Positions 27,685 to 37,235 of a stretch of 47,831 bases of DNA are shown piece by piece. The notes under the pieces were generated by a model. It made no database searches and had not been told where the DNA came from. It worked only from the letters and a program-made list of their open reading frames with translations. This DNA comes from an uncultured Acidimicrobiales bacterium (GTDB lineage Bacteria; Actinomycetota; Acidimicrobiia; Acidimicrobiales; SZUA-35). Position 1 is the stretch's first letter, and each line of letters starts with the position of its first letter. The position numbers and the translations under genes were made by a program. The DNA is taken from NCBI GenBank assembly GCA_938009905.1, contig CALLGK010000277.1:1-47831 (forward strand). Direction: 5' to 3'.

Positions 27685-29624
27685 CTGGCAGCGTCGAGGC
27701 GTTCGACGGCCTCTTCCCATTCCGAGACAAGGTCTGCCGCTTTGGTCTTGGCCTGTTCGTGGGTAGCCACAAGGCGCTTCATCTCTTCCGGATCTTCGTA
27801 GACCGCCGGGTCGCCCAGCTGTTCTTCGAGTCCGCTCACGACTTCTTCGGCCCGCATGGCCTGTCGCTCGAGCCGTTCAACACGTTTGCGCAAGTCTTTC
27901 GTGCGCTTTGAGTGTGCCTGACGGCTCTCGGCCTCGATCCGCTTCTCTTCCTTGCGGCTGAGCGGCTTGCCGCCGCCCTTGGCCCCCTTGGCTGGTGCTG
28001 CGTCGGTCGTGCGAGACGACGTAGACGACGGCGCATTCGAGGGATTGAGAATGTGTTCTTCAACGTCGAGATACTGCGTGACCTTGCCATCGCGCACTTC
28101 CACGATCGACTCGACGGTGTTCCGCACGAGATATCGGTCGTGGCTGACGAGCAACACGGTGCCTGGGTAGACAGACAGGGCATCTTCGAGCACATCGCAG
28201 CTCGGAATGTCGAGGTGGTTTGTCGGCTCGTCGAGAACCAACAGGTTCACCGGATTACACATCGTCTCTGCGAGCGCCAGGCGAGTCCGCTCCCCTCCCG
28301 AGAGATCGGCGACGCGACGGTCAACGGCATCACCCGAGAACCCAAACGATCCGAGCACGGTGCGATAGTTGCGGTTCTTGGGTTGTTCGCCCACGGTCAT
28401 GCGGAACTCTTGCTCGACGGTCTTTTCCAGATCGAGTGCGTCGACCTGGTGCTGAGCGAAGTAGGCCACGTCGACGTTGTTGCCGATCTCAACCGAGCCG
28501 CTACGCGGCTTGAGGTCGCCAAGGATGGCCTTCAACACAGTCGACTTTCCTGCGCCGTTTGGTCCGATCAGCGCAATCTTCTGACCGCGTTCAACCACCA
28601 GGTTGGCCCCGGTGACAACGGCAGCATCATCGTCGTACCCGATGTCGGCGTTCTTGATCTCGACAACCACTCGTGATGAACGACGAGGTTCGGGAAACGA
28701 GAAGTTGAGCTTGAGTTCTTCGATCTCGGGCACCTCGATCTTGTCGAGCTTCTCGAGGGTCTTGATGCGTGACTGCACCTGGCGGGCCTTGGTGGCCTTG
28801 TAGCGGAATCGGTCGATAAACGCTTCGACGTGAGCGATCTTGCGAGCCTGGTTCGCAGCCTCGGCTTCGGCCATTCGAATTCGCTCTTCGCGGAGCACAA
28901 CAAACTCGGCAAACCCGCCGACGTACTCAACGGCGGTTTGGCGCGCCACTTCAACGACACGTTCTGCAACCGCATCAATGAAGTCGCGATCGTGGCTCAC
29001 GAAGAGCAACGCCCCTGGAAAGGCAGCGAGCTGTTGCTCCAGCCACAACACAGAGTCGACGTCGAGGTGGTTGGTTGGCTCGTCGAGCACCAAGACGTCT
29101 GGCTTCTGAAGCAGCAGCCGAGCCAGGGCGGCCCGCATCTGCCAGCCACCAGACATCTCAGCGAGCTTGCGGTCCATGTCGCCGGTGGTGAAGCCCAGGC
29201 CGCCAAGAATGCTGCGGGCATCTGCTTCGAGCTGATACCCGCCCATCTGCTCGAACTGGCTCTGGAGGGCGCCGTAGCGCTCCATCACATCCGGATCACC
29301 CGAGGCCAGCTCGCCTTCGAGCTCACGAAGCTCGGACTCGATCTGGAGGATGTGGTCGGCGCCGCGCATCACCTCATCGAGTACCGACCCGTTCCACGAG
29401 TCGAGCAGCTCCTGCGGCAGGTAGCCGACGCGGGTGTCCTTCTGAATCGAGACATCGCCTGCATCAGCCTCGCGAAGCCCGACGACAGTCTCGAGAATGG
29501 TGGTCTTGCCGACGCCGTTACCGCCGACCAGTGCAATGCGGCGGCCGTTCGACAGGCGAAACGTGACGTCGCGAAACAACGTCCGACCGCCGTACGCCTT
29601 GGATAGACCGCTGACCGAGATCAC
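27681..29624 (-). CDS. ABC-F family ATPase
   Basis: Two Walker A ([18 protein letters not shown]), signatures [14 protein letters not shown] and [12 protein letters not shown], Walker [12 protein letters not shown] twice; no TM domain; coiled-coil C-terminus. Confidence 0.96.
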   Translation of the reverse strand: MISVSGLSKAYGGRTLFRDVTFRLSNGRRIALVGGNGVGKTTILETVVGLREADAGDVSIQKDTRVGYLPQELLDSWNGSVLDEVMRGADHILQIESELRELEGELASGDPDVMERYGALQSQFEQMGGYQLEADARSILGGLGFTTGDMDRKLAEMSGGWQMRAALARLLLQKPDVLVLDEPTNHLDVDSVLWLEQQLAAFPGALLFVSHDRDFIDAVAERVVEVARQTAVEYVGGFAEFVVLREERIRMAEAEAANQARKIAHVEAFIDRFRYKATKARQVQSRIKTLEKLDKIEVPEIEELKLNFSFPEPRRSSRVVVEIKNADIGYDDDAAVVTGANLVVERGQKIALIGPNGAGKSTVLKAILGDLKPRSGSVEIGNNVDVAYFAQHQVDALDLEKTVEQEFRMTVGEQPKNRNYRTVLGSFGFSGDAVDRRVADLSGGERTRLALAETMCNPVNLLVLDEPTNHLDIPSCDVLEDALSVYPGTVLLVSHDRYLVRNTVESIVEVRDGKVTQYLDVEEHILNPSNAPSSTSSRTTDAAPAKGAKGGGKPLSRKEEKRIEAESRQAHSKRTKDLRKRVERLERQAMRAEEVVSGLEEQLGDPAVYEDPEEMKRLVATHEQAKTKAADLVSEWEEAVERLDAAS

Positions 29625-29650
29625 CGCAGCAGGCTATCGACCACTTCGCC

Positions 29651-31159
29651 CTAGTTGATCTGACGCTCGTGGCCTTCCCAGTAGGGAGCCCGCAATTCGC
29701 GCTTCAAGACCTTTCCAGGACCGGACTTTGGCAGCGCATCGGTTTGGAAGGCCACAGACTTGGGCACCTTGTAGCCACCGATGAGCGTGCGGCAATGTGT
29801 AATCACGTCTGCTTCGTTGAGATCGTGGCCGTCGCGGGGCACAACAACGGCATGTACCGCTTCTCCCCATTGTTCGTCTGGGATTCCGAAGACCGTCGCT
29901 TCCAGCACGCCTTGGTGGGTGTAGATCGCGTCCTCTACCTCTGAGCAATACACGTTTTCACCGCCCGACACGATCATGTCTTTGCTGCGATCGACGAGAT
30001 AGAGGTACCCCTCATGGTCGAGGTAGCCGACGTCGCCGGTGGAGTACCAGCCGTCTTCGGTGAGCACGCCTGCGGTCTGCTCTGGCTTGTTCCAGTACCC
30101 GACCATCACGTTTGGGCCGAGCACGGTGACCTCGCCTGCTTCCCCAGCCGGAAGTGTGGCACCGCTTGCGTCACGAATTTCGATCGCGATGCCGGGAGGC
30201 GCCGTCCCGCAGCTCTTCGCCCTCGCCGGATCGTCGAGAAATGTTTCCTCGTGCCGGAAGATCGTGGCAAGCGGAGCCAGCTCAGTTGCGCCGTAGAGAT
30301 GAATGAGTTCGCAGTTGAAGAGTTCGTCGCTGCGCTTCAGCACATCGAGGGCAACCGGTGACGCTCCGTGTGAAATCCACCGCAGACTCGACACGTCTCG
30401 GGGATCGGTTGCCTGCGTCTCGACCATGGCTGCGAGCATCGACGGCACCGCAATGGCGCTCGTGATCTTCTCGGCAGCGATCGTGTCGAGAACGGCGTCA
30501 GGGTCGAACGCCGGCAGCACGATGTTTGAGCAGCCGATCCAGATGTTTGACAGTGCGTTGTAGACGCCCGCGGCATGGAACATTGGCGCCATCGTGAGGT
30601 AGCGATCGTCGTCTGCCATGGGCTGGCTGAGCTGAAGGTGAACCGCGTTGGCCATCAAGTTTGCGTGACTCAACATCACACCTTTGGAAGCGCCCGTCGT
30701 GCCTCCGGTGTAAAAGAGCCCGGCAAGAGTCTCCGGTGTTACGACTGGTTCTGACTCAGGGGCCGCGGCGAGCAGCTCCTCGTACTCGCCCGTGTCGAGA
30801 CGGATTACACGATCGACGACATCGACCAAACCGCCGGGGTCTCGATCGCAGATCAGCACGGTTGCCGCCGCATCCGTCGTGGCATAGAGCAGCTCGGGCT
30901 CGGCCCAGCGTGTGTTGTGGGGAACGATCGCCCGCCCCGCACACGGGATCCCGACGAAGAGTTCGAGGTACTCCGCGCTGTTGGCGGACCATAGACAGAT
31001 TCGATCACCCACGTCGGTGATCGACTCGCAGAGACCAGCTACCTTCCGGACCCGTGTTGCCAACTCGGCGTAGGTTCGGCGCGTGTCACCACACACCACA
31101 GCTTCTCGGCTCGGGAACAAGCTCTCAGCACGTCGAATCGGATCACGCATCGTGTACAT
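29651..31159 (-). CDS. AMP-dependent acyl-CoA synthetase/ligase
   Basis: FYTGGTTGASKGVMLSH, YGATELAPL, GWYSTGDVGYLDHEGYLYLVDRSKDMIVSGGENVY, GPGKVLKRELRAPYW. Confidence 0.95.
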   Translation of the reverse strand: MYTMRDPIRRAESLFPSREAVVCGDTRRTYAELATRVRKVAGLCESITDVGDRICLWSANSAEYLELFVGIPCAGRAIVPHNTRWAEPELLYATTDAAATVLICDRDPGGLVDVVDRVIRLDTGEYEELLAAAPESEPVVTPETLAGLFYTGGTTGASKGVMLSHANLMANAVHLQLSQPMADDDRYLTMAPMFHAAGVYNALSNIWIGCSNIVLPAFDPDAVLDTIAAEKITSAIAVPSMLAAMVETQATDPRDVSSLRWISHGASPVALDVLKRSDELFNCELIHLYGATELAPLATIFRHEETFLDDPARAKSCGTAPPGIAIEIRDASGATLPAGEAGEVTVLGPNVMVGYWNKPEQTAGVLTEDGWYSTGDVGYLDHEGYLYLVDRSKDMIVSGGENVYCSEVEDAIYTHQGVLEATVFGIPDEQWGEAVHAVVVPRDGHDLNEADVITHCRTLIGGYKVPKSVAFQTDALPKSGPGKVLKRELRAPYWEGHERQIN

Positions 31160-31241
31160 GGCGCCCGAAGATAGCCCGGTCGCCGTGGCGCGGTCATCCT
31201 CAGGTGGTCCACGAGCGTGGGCTTGTCAGACAGCCACGGGA

Positions 31242-34200
31242 TCACCAATTCTCAAGCGCTGCGGCCAACTCGGCTCTGTAGTCGGCGATTCGTCGAAGCT
31301 TGAGTTCTTCGAAACCTCGAACCTGGTCGATCAGTTCAGCAATGTCAACCGCCCGGTCAAACCGTTCTTGGCTTGGATCGCGGCCCAGCCCGTCGACCAA
31401 CGTGTCGAGCAGTTCGACGTATTCGCCGATCATCTCGCGCTCGATCCGGCGCAGTTCGGCCCGCCCAAACGGATCGGCAGCGGTGCCTCGAAGCCGCTTG
31501 CCCTTGGCCAGTAGGGTGAAGGCGCGATGCGACTTCGCTGTAAATCGCAGCTTTCGGTCGACGCCCATTGCGCGCAGCAACGGCGGGTGCAGATGGAAGG
31601 TGACAGATGCCATCGAGCCACCAACGGCGCGAACGGTCTGTTCGGCTTCGGGTGCCACCATGAGGCGAGCAACTTCGTACTCGTCCTTGTACGACATCAC
31701 CCGATGCAGCCCGTGCGCTGCCGCCTCGGCCAATGCCGCTGAACCAGTAGCTTCTGCCACTCGAATGACGGTGTCGAGAAATCGCCCCGCCCAGGCCTTG
31801 TCGCCCCATGCCACGAGATCGGCCGCCCGAAGCCGCACCCAGTTGTGCAGTTCCGCCGGAAGCGCTTCGACTCGTTGGTCGAGATCTTTTGGCAACGGTT
31901 CGACCACAACGTGTGGAGTCGCTGAGCGACGGCCAGCTTCGGCAGCCGCTTGGTGGACTGCTGCAGGATCGGCGGCCCACGCCCTCCCCCAGGCGAGGGC
32001 CTTGATGTTGGCCTCTACGGCGATGCCATTCAGACGAATGGCTTCTTCAAGGTGCTCGACCGCAACGGGAACCGCACCCGTTTGAACGGCAGCACCAAGC
32101 ACGAGAACGTTGGCTGCAGCGGACGTACCAACGAGTTGGTCGGCCAACTCAGCGGCGTTGAGCCAACGATCTGGTTCTTGGGCGCCTCGGTCAAAGCGCC
32201 GCATGAACTCGTCGCTGTCGGGGTAGCCGATCGTCGGGTCGGCGATGATGGCGCCGGTGGGTGTTTGGTGGGTCGAGCCGACGAGCCTCGTCTGTGGGCC
32301 CATCACTCGCAGAACTCGATCGCTTGCTGCCACCATCTGGTCGAAGGCCAGCACCGCATCGGCACCGCTGGCGCTGATCACGTTGGAGGCATCGGCACCG
32401 TTGCGGGTCATCACGATGTCAGACACCACCGGTCCGGCCTTTTGCGACAAACCCGTCTGGTCGAGGCCGCGCACATCCCAGCCGTCGAACATGGCTGCGG
32501 TCGACAGGATCTGGGCGACCGTGACCACTCCCGTTCCGCCGATGCCGGCGAGCCGAAGCGCCACATAGTCACGGTTTGCGTCAACGACAATGGGAGGCGG
32601 CTCGTCGGGAGTGAGCTCTGGTGAGTTGGCATCGGACTCGACGTCGACGGTCATGAACGCGGGACAGTCCCCCTTGAGACACGAGCGGTCGATGTTGCAG
32701 CTTCCTTGGTCGATTGTGGTCTTTCGTCCGAGCGGCGTCATCAACGGTTGGACCGACAGGCAGTTGCTGACATCGCCGCAATCGCCGCACCCCTCGCAAA
32801 TCCGGTGGTTGATCACGATGCGTTCGGTTGGGATCGGCGCAATCCCCCGCTTGCGGTCGCGACGGATCTCGGCCGCGCACCCCTGGTGATGAACGAGCAC
32901 GGTGACGCCAGATTCGGCGGCCAACACCTCTTGCGCCTCGAGAATCCGGCTTCGATCCCACACGTCGACCTCGCTGGGCATGCCCTCGTGTTCGTAGCCC
33001 TTTGCGATCTCCTTGGCTCGACCATCGACCTCGCTCACCGTAACGATGATGCGGCGCACGCCGTGGGCCAGCAGCGATCGACACATCTGCGGAACGCCGA
33101 TCTGATGAGAGGCATCTTGGCCGCCAGTCATGGCCACGGTGTCGTTGTAGAGGATCTTGAACGTGATGTCTGTGCCGGCGCCGATGGCCGCCTGAATCGC
33201 CAGCTGGCCAGAATGAAAGAACGTCCCATCTCCGAAGTTCTGCACGATGTGCGACGTGTCGACGAACGGGGCCATGCCAATCCAGTGGGCGCCTTCGTTG
33301 CCCATGGCGGTGATACCGATGGTCTCGCCCACCCGCTCTGGGTCCATGAGTAATGACATTCCGTGGCACCCGGTGCCTGCGCCCACCAGCGTGCCTTCGG
33401 GAACCTTCGTCCCCCAGTTGTGCGGGCAGCCCGAGCAGAAGAAGGGCGTTCGGTTGACCGAGAGCGGGATTCGTTCGCGACGCTTTGGCGAAGAAGCATC
33501 GGCAATGGGGGCCAGCCGGCTTTCAAGCCGCACCGCCAGGCACTCGCGGAGACCTGGCGCAATAGCGTCTGCGTCGAGTCGACCCCACGTTCGCATCAGC
33601 GGTCGGCCGTCTTCGTGGGTCTTGCCCAACACCCGGGGGGCACCTGAGGCTCCGTAGAGCGCATCTTTGATCAGCCACTCGAGCGACGGATTCTTCTCTT
33701 CGATCACGACGATCTCGTCGAGGCCGCGAGCAAAGTTGCGAACGAGATCGCGGTCGAATGGCACGGGCATCCGCAGCTGGAGCACCCGAATACCGGCATC
33801 TGCGAGGGCCGCTTCATCTGCAAAGCCCAAGCGACGCAGAGCGTCGAGCATCTGGTAGTAGGTGAACCCCGTTGCGACGAGACCAATCCAGGCGTCGCCA
33901 GGGTCGACGGTTGTTCTGTTCAACCGGTTCTCGACGCCGTAGCGACCGGCGAGGATCGAGCGAATCTCGTGAAACTCGCGCTCGACATCCACCATCCGAG
34001 GGCCGAGGAACACTGCACTCGGCGTGTTGCGCCACGGTGTGCCATCAACGACGAGATCCGGCAGCACCGGGGGCTTCGACAGCACCGGCAAATCAACCGT
34101 TCCGCCTCCGTCTGCCACCGGCGTCACTATCTTCATGGCCGACCACAGCCCGGAGGCGCGGCTGATGGCCACGGCGTGGAGACCCAACTCGAGGCATTCC

Positions 34201-34736
34201 TGCGCCGTCCCCGGATAGAGGATCGGCATATGCAGGCTGATGAGAGCTGCATCAGACGACGACGGCATCGTGGACGACTTCGCCATTGGGTCATCACCAA
34301 CGAGCGCCACCGCACCACTCGACCGAGCTGTCCCCGCAAACACCCCATGGCGAATCGCGTCTGTTGCACGATCGAGCCCTGGCGCTTTGCCGTACCAAAG
34401 TCCGACCACGCCATCGTGTCTTGCGTCTGGCCGCGAGGCTGCGAGCTGCGAACCCATCACCGCGCTGGCCGCTAGTTCTTCATTGACCGCGGGCTGATGC
34501 ACGATCGGCAGGTCGTTCACCTCGCGCAGCAGGCGACCCACTTCCATGTCGAAGCCACCGAGCGGCGAGCCGGGGTATCCCGACAACAACGCTGCGGTCT
34601 GCAAACCGGCCGCACGGTCCATGCGCAGCTGTTCGACCGCAATGCGAGCCAACGCCTGAATACCGGTGAGGTGCACGCGGCCCGCTCTCCGCTCGTAGCG
34701 ATCCGAAAGGGAGTACGGCAACACCGATGCTGACAT
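31242..34736 (-). CDS. indolepyruvate ferredoxin oxidoreductase (fused large form)
   Basis: GGAGGTTGCC RBS before ATG 34736; YPGSPLGGFD, CSGCPHNWGT, GAGTGCHGM, CEGCGDCGDVSNCLSVQPLMTPLGRKTTIDQGSCNIDRSCLKGDCPAF, AGIGGTGVVTVAQIL. Confidence 0.95.
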   Translation of the reverse strand: MSASVLPYSLSDRYERRAGRVHLTGIQALARIAVEQLRMDRAAGLQTAALLSGYPGSPLGGFDMEVGRLLREVNDLPIVHQPAVNEELAASAVMGSQLAASRPDARHDGVVGLWYGKAPGLDRATDAIRHGVFAGTARSSGAVALVGDDPMAKSSTMPSSSDAALISLHMPILYPGTAQECLELGLHAVAISRASGLWSAMKIVTPVADGGGTVDLPVLSKPPVLPDLVVDGTPWRNTPSAVFLGPRMVDVEREFHEIRSILAGRYGVENRLNRTTVDPGDAWIGLVATGFTYYQMLDALRRLGFADEAALADAGIRVLQLRMPVPFDRDLVRNFARGLDEIVVIEEKNPSLEWLIKDALYGASGAPRVLGKTHEDGRPLMRTWGRLDADAIAPGLRECLAVRLESRLAPIADASSPKRRERIPLSVNRTPFFCSGCPHNWGTKVPEGTLVGAGTGCHGMSLLMDPERVGETIGITAMGNEGAHWIGMAPFVDTSHIVQNFGDGTFFHSGQLAIQAAIGAGTDITFKILYNDTVAMTGGQDASHQIGVPQMCRSLLAHGVRRIIVTVSEVDGRAKEIAKGYEHEGMPSEVDVWDRSRILEAQEVLAAESGVTVLVHHQGCAAEIRRDRKRGIAPIPTERIVINHRICEGCGDCGDVSNCLSVQPLMTPLGRKTTIDQGSCNIDRSCLKGDCPAFMTVDVESDANSPELTPDEPPPIVVDANRDYVALRLAGIGGTGVVTVAQILSTAAMFDGWDVRGLDQTGLSQKAGPVVSDIVMTRNGADASNVISASGADAVLAFDQMVAASDRVLRVMGPQTRLVGSTHQTPTGAIIADPTIGYPDSDEFMRRFDRGAQEPDRWLNAAELADQLVGTSAAANVLVLGAAVQTGAVPVAVEHLEEAIRLNGIAVEANIKALAWGRAWAADPAAVHQAAAEAGRRSATPHVVVEPLPKDLDQRVEALPAELHNWVRLRAADLVAWGDKAWAGRFLDTVIRVAEATGSAALAEAAAHGLHRVMSYKDEYEVARLMVAPEAEQTVRAVGGSMASVTFHLHPPLLRAMGVDRKLRFTAKSHRAFTLLAKGKRLRGTAADPFGRAELRRIEREMIGEYVELLDTLVDGLGRDPSQERFDRAVDIAELIDQVRGFEELKLRRIADYRAELAAALENW

Positions 34737-34821
34737 GGCAACCTCCAGTAGTTCTGGCGAAACTACCATTCTGTATCTATCGTCTCACTTTCATCCAGCG
34801 ATTCGAAGAACTGAGAGATGA

Positions 34822-35292
34822 ATGACGAATACGCCGAATATTGATGCAACCGACGGTGAGATACTCGCCGAGCTTCAGGCAGATGCTCGGCGATCCAACA
34901 AGGCCGTCGCCGCAGCAACCGGTATCGCTCCGTCGACGTCGCTGGTACGCATTCGCGAACTCGAGGCCGCCGGTGTGATCCGTGGCTACCACGCCGATGT
35001 CGATCCGAAGGCCCTCGGGCGTCACATCAGTGCGCTCGTGTCCGTTCGGCTTTCGCCGAAATCGGAACGCCTGGTCGAGCAGTTCGTTGATTCGCTCTGG
35101 GCACTCAATGAGGTCGCGGCCATCACCCTGCTCACCGGACCGGTTGACTTGCTGGTGGAACTCAGCGTCCGATCCATCGAGGATCTGCGATCGTTGGTTT
35201 TGGAAAACATCGCCAGCTTCGATGGCGTCAGCGATGAGCAAACCGTGATCGTGTTTGAGCATCGCCGCAAACGGGTCCTCAGCCAGCTGTAG
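34822..35292 (+). CDS. Lrp/AsnC family transcriptional regulator
   Basis: IDATDGEILAELQADARRSNKAVAAATGIAPSTSLVRIRELEAAGVIRGYHADVDPKALG, RAM-type C-terminal domain. Confidence 0.94.
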   Translation: MTNTPNIDATDGEILAELQADARRSNKAVAAATGIAPSTSLVRIRELEAAGVIRGYHADVDPKALGRHISALVSVRLSPKSERLVEQFVDSLWALNEVAAITLLTGPVDLLVELSVRSIEDLRSLVLENIASFDGVSDEQTVIVFEHRRKRVLSQL

Positions 35293-35422
35293 CTGCGCGT
35301 GGCCTGGATGCAACAGTTGCCCGGTTCTGCCACGCGGACCTGAGCGTTCCAGCCTGGGGTTGTCGTTCGGTATTGGAGGAACGCTCGACCGATCGGAAGT
35401 CCCGATTCCGAGCGATCACCGG

Positions 35423-35542
35423 ATGGTGCGTACGATCGCCAGAACGTCGACTCTGGACGAAGTGACTGACGCGACGAGGGTCATCCACCGCTACGAACAT
35501 GACCTCTACAACGCTCGCAACCTGGACTTGGTTGAGGAGATG
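35423..35542 (+). pseudogene. N-terminal remnant of a SnoaL/NTF2-like protein
   Basis: MVRTIARTSTLDEVTDATRVIHRYEHDLYNARNLDLVEEM resembles the SnoaL-like N-terminus; the following residues no longer do. Confidence 0.55.
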
Positions 35543-35612
35543 GGAAGATCACTCGGGTCTGAAATGCCGAGCACACAACGGGACCTTGGGGCTAGAGCGG
35601 CACTCTCCGGCC

Positions 35613-35771
35613 CAGGGTGGTTTTTTCGTCGGCATCGGTGGGCCCAAGGACATGAAGTTGCCGTTCGCTCCCGCCGGGTTTCTCGCCGACGGGATGACTC
35701 CGCCCTGGCTGCCGGGTTGGGAGGTCATCGCAGCACCTGGGCACACCGATGACTCGACGCGTTTCTATCGC
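35613..35771 (+). pseudogene. remnant of an MBL-fold metallohydrolase
   Basis: QGGFFVGIGGPKDMKLPFAPAGFLADGMTPPWLPGWEVIAAPGHTDDSTRFYR; GWEVIxxPGHTDDS is the conserved MBL segment, flanked by non-homologous sequence. Confidence 0.6.
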
Positions 35772-35791
35772 TCGACTTCCTCGAATGTCGC

Positions 35792-36136
35792 TCACCGACC
35801 GCTTGGACCGGACCGGGCCAACACGTGGGTCACGACTCCGACGATGGCGTTTGGCGACACTGGCCCAAAGTGACGGCTGTCTTGGCCGACCTGCTGATTG
35901 TCGCTCGACAATTCAAGACGGCCATCTGATTGGATCATCGCGACTCGTTTGCAGATCTCGATGTCTTTGTACGGATGAACCGCCACAACGAGCGAACCGG
36001 CACCTGGCTGTTTGTGCGGATCGATCAGCACGTACGTCTCCGGTGTCAACGTGGGCACCATCGATTCACCCGTGACGCGAAAACGCCGCCGCTTCCCCCG
36101 GGCCCAAGCCCAAAGTTCAACGACGGCGTTCATCAC
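35792..36136 (-). CDS. sodX: nickel-type superoxide dismutase maturation protease (S26-like)
   Basis: RFRVTGESMVPTLTPETYVLIDP (Ser), EICKRVAMI (Lys), SSDNQQVGQDSRHFGPVSPNAIVGVV; immediately downstream of sodN. Confidence 0.88.
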   Translation of the reverse strand: MMNAVVELWAWARGKRRRFRVTGESMVPTLTPETYVLIDPHKQPGAGSLVVAVHPYKDIEICKRVAMIQSDGRLELSSDNQQVGQDSRHFGPVSPNAIVGVVTHVLARSGPSGR

Positions 36137-36166
36137 GTTCGATCGATTCTTGTCGCTGAGAGACGT

Positions 36167-36188
36167 TCCCTCGTCATCACGCGAGGGA
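36167..36188 (-). repeat. intercistronic hairpin between sodN and sodX
   Basis: tccctcg-(8 nt)-cgaggga perfect 7-bp stem. Confidence 0.6.
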
Positions 36189-36219
36189 GTTTGTGAGCCC
36201 CAGCGAACAAACTCGAAGG

Positions 36220-36241
36220 TTCCTGAGCGTCAGCTCAGGAA
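36220..36241 (-). repeat. hairpin overlapping the sodN stop codon
   Basis: ttcctgagc-gtca-gctcaggaa perfect 9-bp stem containing the TGA at 36235-36237. Confidence 0.75.
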
Positions 36242-36693
36242 GCCGTGTACCAAGGAACCTCGCGGCCCTTTGACTCCCAGAACATGTTGTGGATCGCTTC
36301 GATCTGGCTCATGAGTTCTTCACAGGCACCGATGTCGACGGAGGTCTTGCATGCGGACGCCTGCTTGGCTGCGTTCCAGAACGTGGTGTGAAGGTCTGGG
36401 TAGGCCTCGAGGTGGTTTGGCTTGAAGTAGTCGTGCCACAGGATGTTGAGCTCGCGCTTGGTGATCTCGGCCTGCTCTTCTTTGATGGCCACGAAACGGC
36501 TGAAGGTGTTGTGGGCGCCGTCAGCGCTCATGTCGAGGTCGACGATCTTCTTCGTCATCGACAGCACGGCCTCGGCGGCAATGCGGGCGCTGGACGGGTC
36601 GTACACACCACAGGGGCCGTCACAGTGGGCGTCGGCAACAGGAGCCGGCACGCACCGATCAAAGGCAGCAAGCAGTCGGTGAGAAAGGGTCAT
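36235..36693 (-). CDS. sodN: nickel superoxide dismutase
   Basis: Ni-hook HCDGPCGVYDPSSARIAAEAV following a short pro-region MTLSHRLLAAFDRCVPAPVADA; WHDYFKPNHLEAYPDLHTTFWNAAKQAS. Confidence 0.96.
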   Translation of the reverse strand: MTLSHRLLAAFDRCVPAPVADAHCDGPCGVYDPSSARIAAEAVLSMTKKIVDLDMSADGAHNTFSRFVAIKEEQAEITKRELNILWHDYFKPNHLEAYPDLHTTFWNAAKQASACKTSVDIGACEELMSQIEAIHNMFWESKGREVPWYTAS

Positions 36694-36774
36694 TGAACGC
36701 TCCTCGTTCGGGGATGAATGGCGACAGTGACGCCGCTGGAGCGGATCGTAGCTCTCCCAGTAGGGTCGACCCAC

Positions 36775-37203
36775 ATGGGAGCAGAAGTTGGTCCAGATCC
36801 GGCGTCAGTTGCAGCGGCGATGTACGAGCGTGATCGGGCCAGCCAGCACCTTGGCATCGAGCTCATCTCTGTTGAGATTGGGCGGGCTGTGCTCTCGATG
36901 TCGGTCTTGCCCGCGATGGTGAACGGGCTCGATGTGTGCCATGGAGGCTTCCTGTTCACGTTCGCCGATTCAGCCATGGCCTTTGCGTCAAACGCTGCCA
37001 ACGAGCGAGCCTTCGCCAGCCATGCCGATATCGACTTCGTGAACCCGGCACCCCTCGGCACGGTTCTGACCGCAACGGCAACCACCGTTGTCGAACGGGG
37101 CAAGCTGAGCATTCATGATGTAACGATTGTCGACGCAGACGGCACGACGATCGCCGTCATGCGCGGGCGCACACTCACCGTTGGTGGCGCCGTCGTCCAC
37201 TAA
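36775..37203 (+). CDS. PaaI-like hotdog thioesterase
   Basis: LGIELISVEIGRAVLSMSVLPAMVNGLDVCHGGFLFTFADSAMAFASNA...HADIDFVNPAPLG. Confidence 0.92.
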   Translation: MGAEVGPDPASVAAAMYERDRASQHLGIELISVEIGRAVLSMSVLPAMVNGLDVCHGGFLFTFADSAMAFASNAANERAFASHADIDFVNPAPLGTVLTATATTVVERGKLSIHDVTIVDADGTTIAVMRGRTLTVGGAVVH

Positions 37204-37235
37204 GCACATTTGGCAACCAGTGCTAGCTTCCGACC

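Noticed and set aside
27681-29624. ABC-F gene as an antibiotic resistance determinant
   Set aside because: General housekeeping-like ABC-F; no resistance context.
1278-31159. Shared C-terminus RAPYW(D/E)G-E(K/R)QIN of the two acyl-CoA synthetases as a recent duplication
   Set aside because: The rest of the proteins is clearly divergent; the tail looks like a family-conserved feature.
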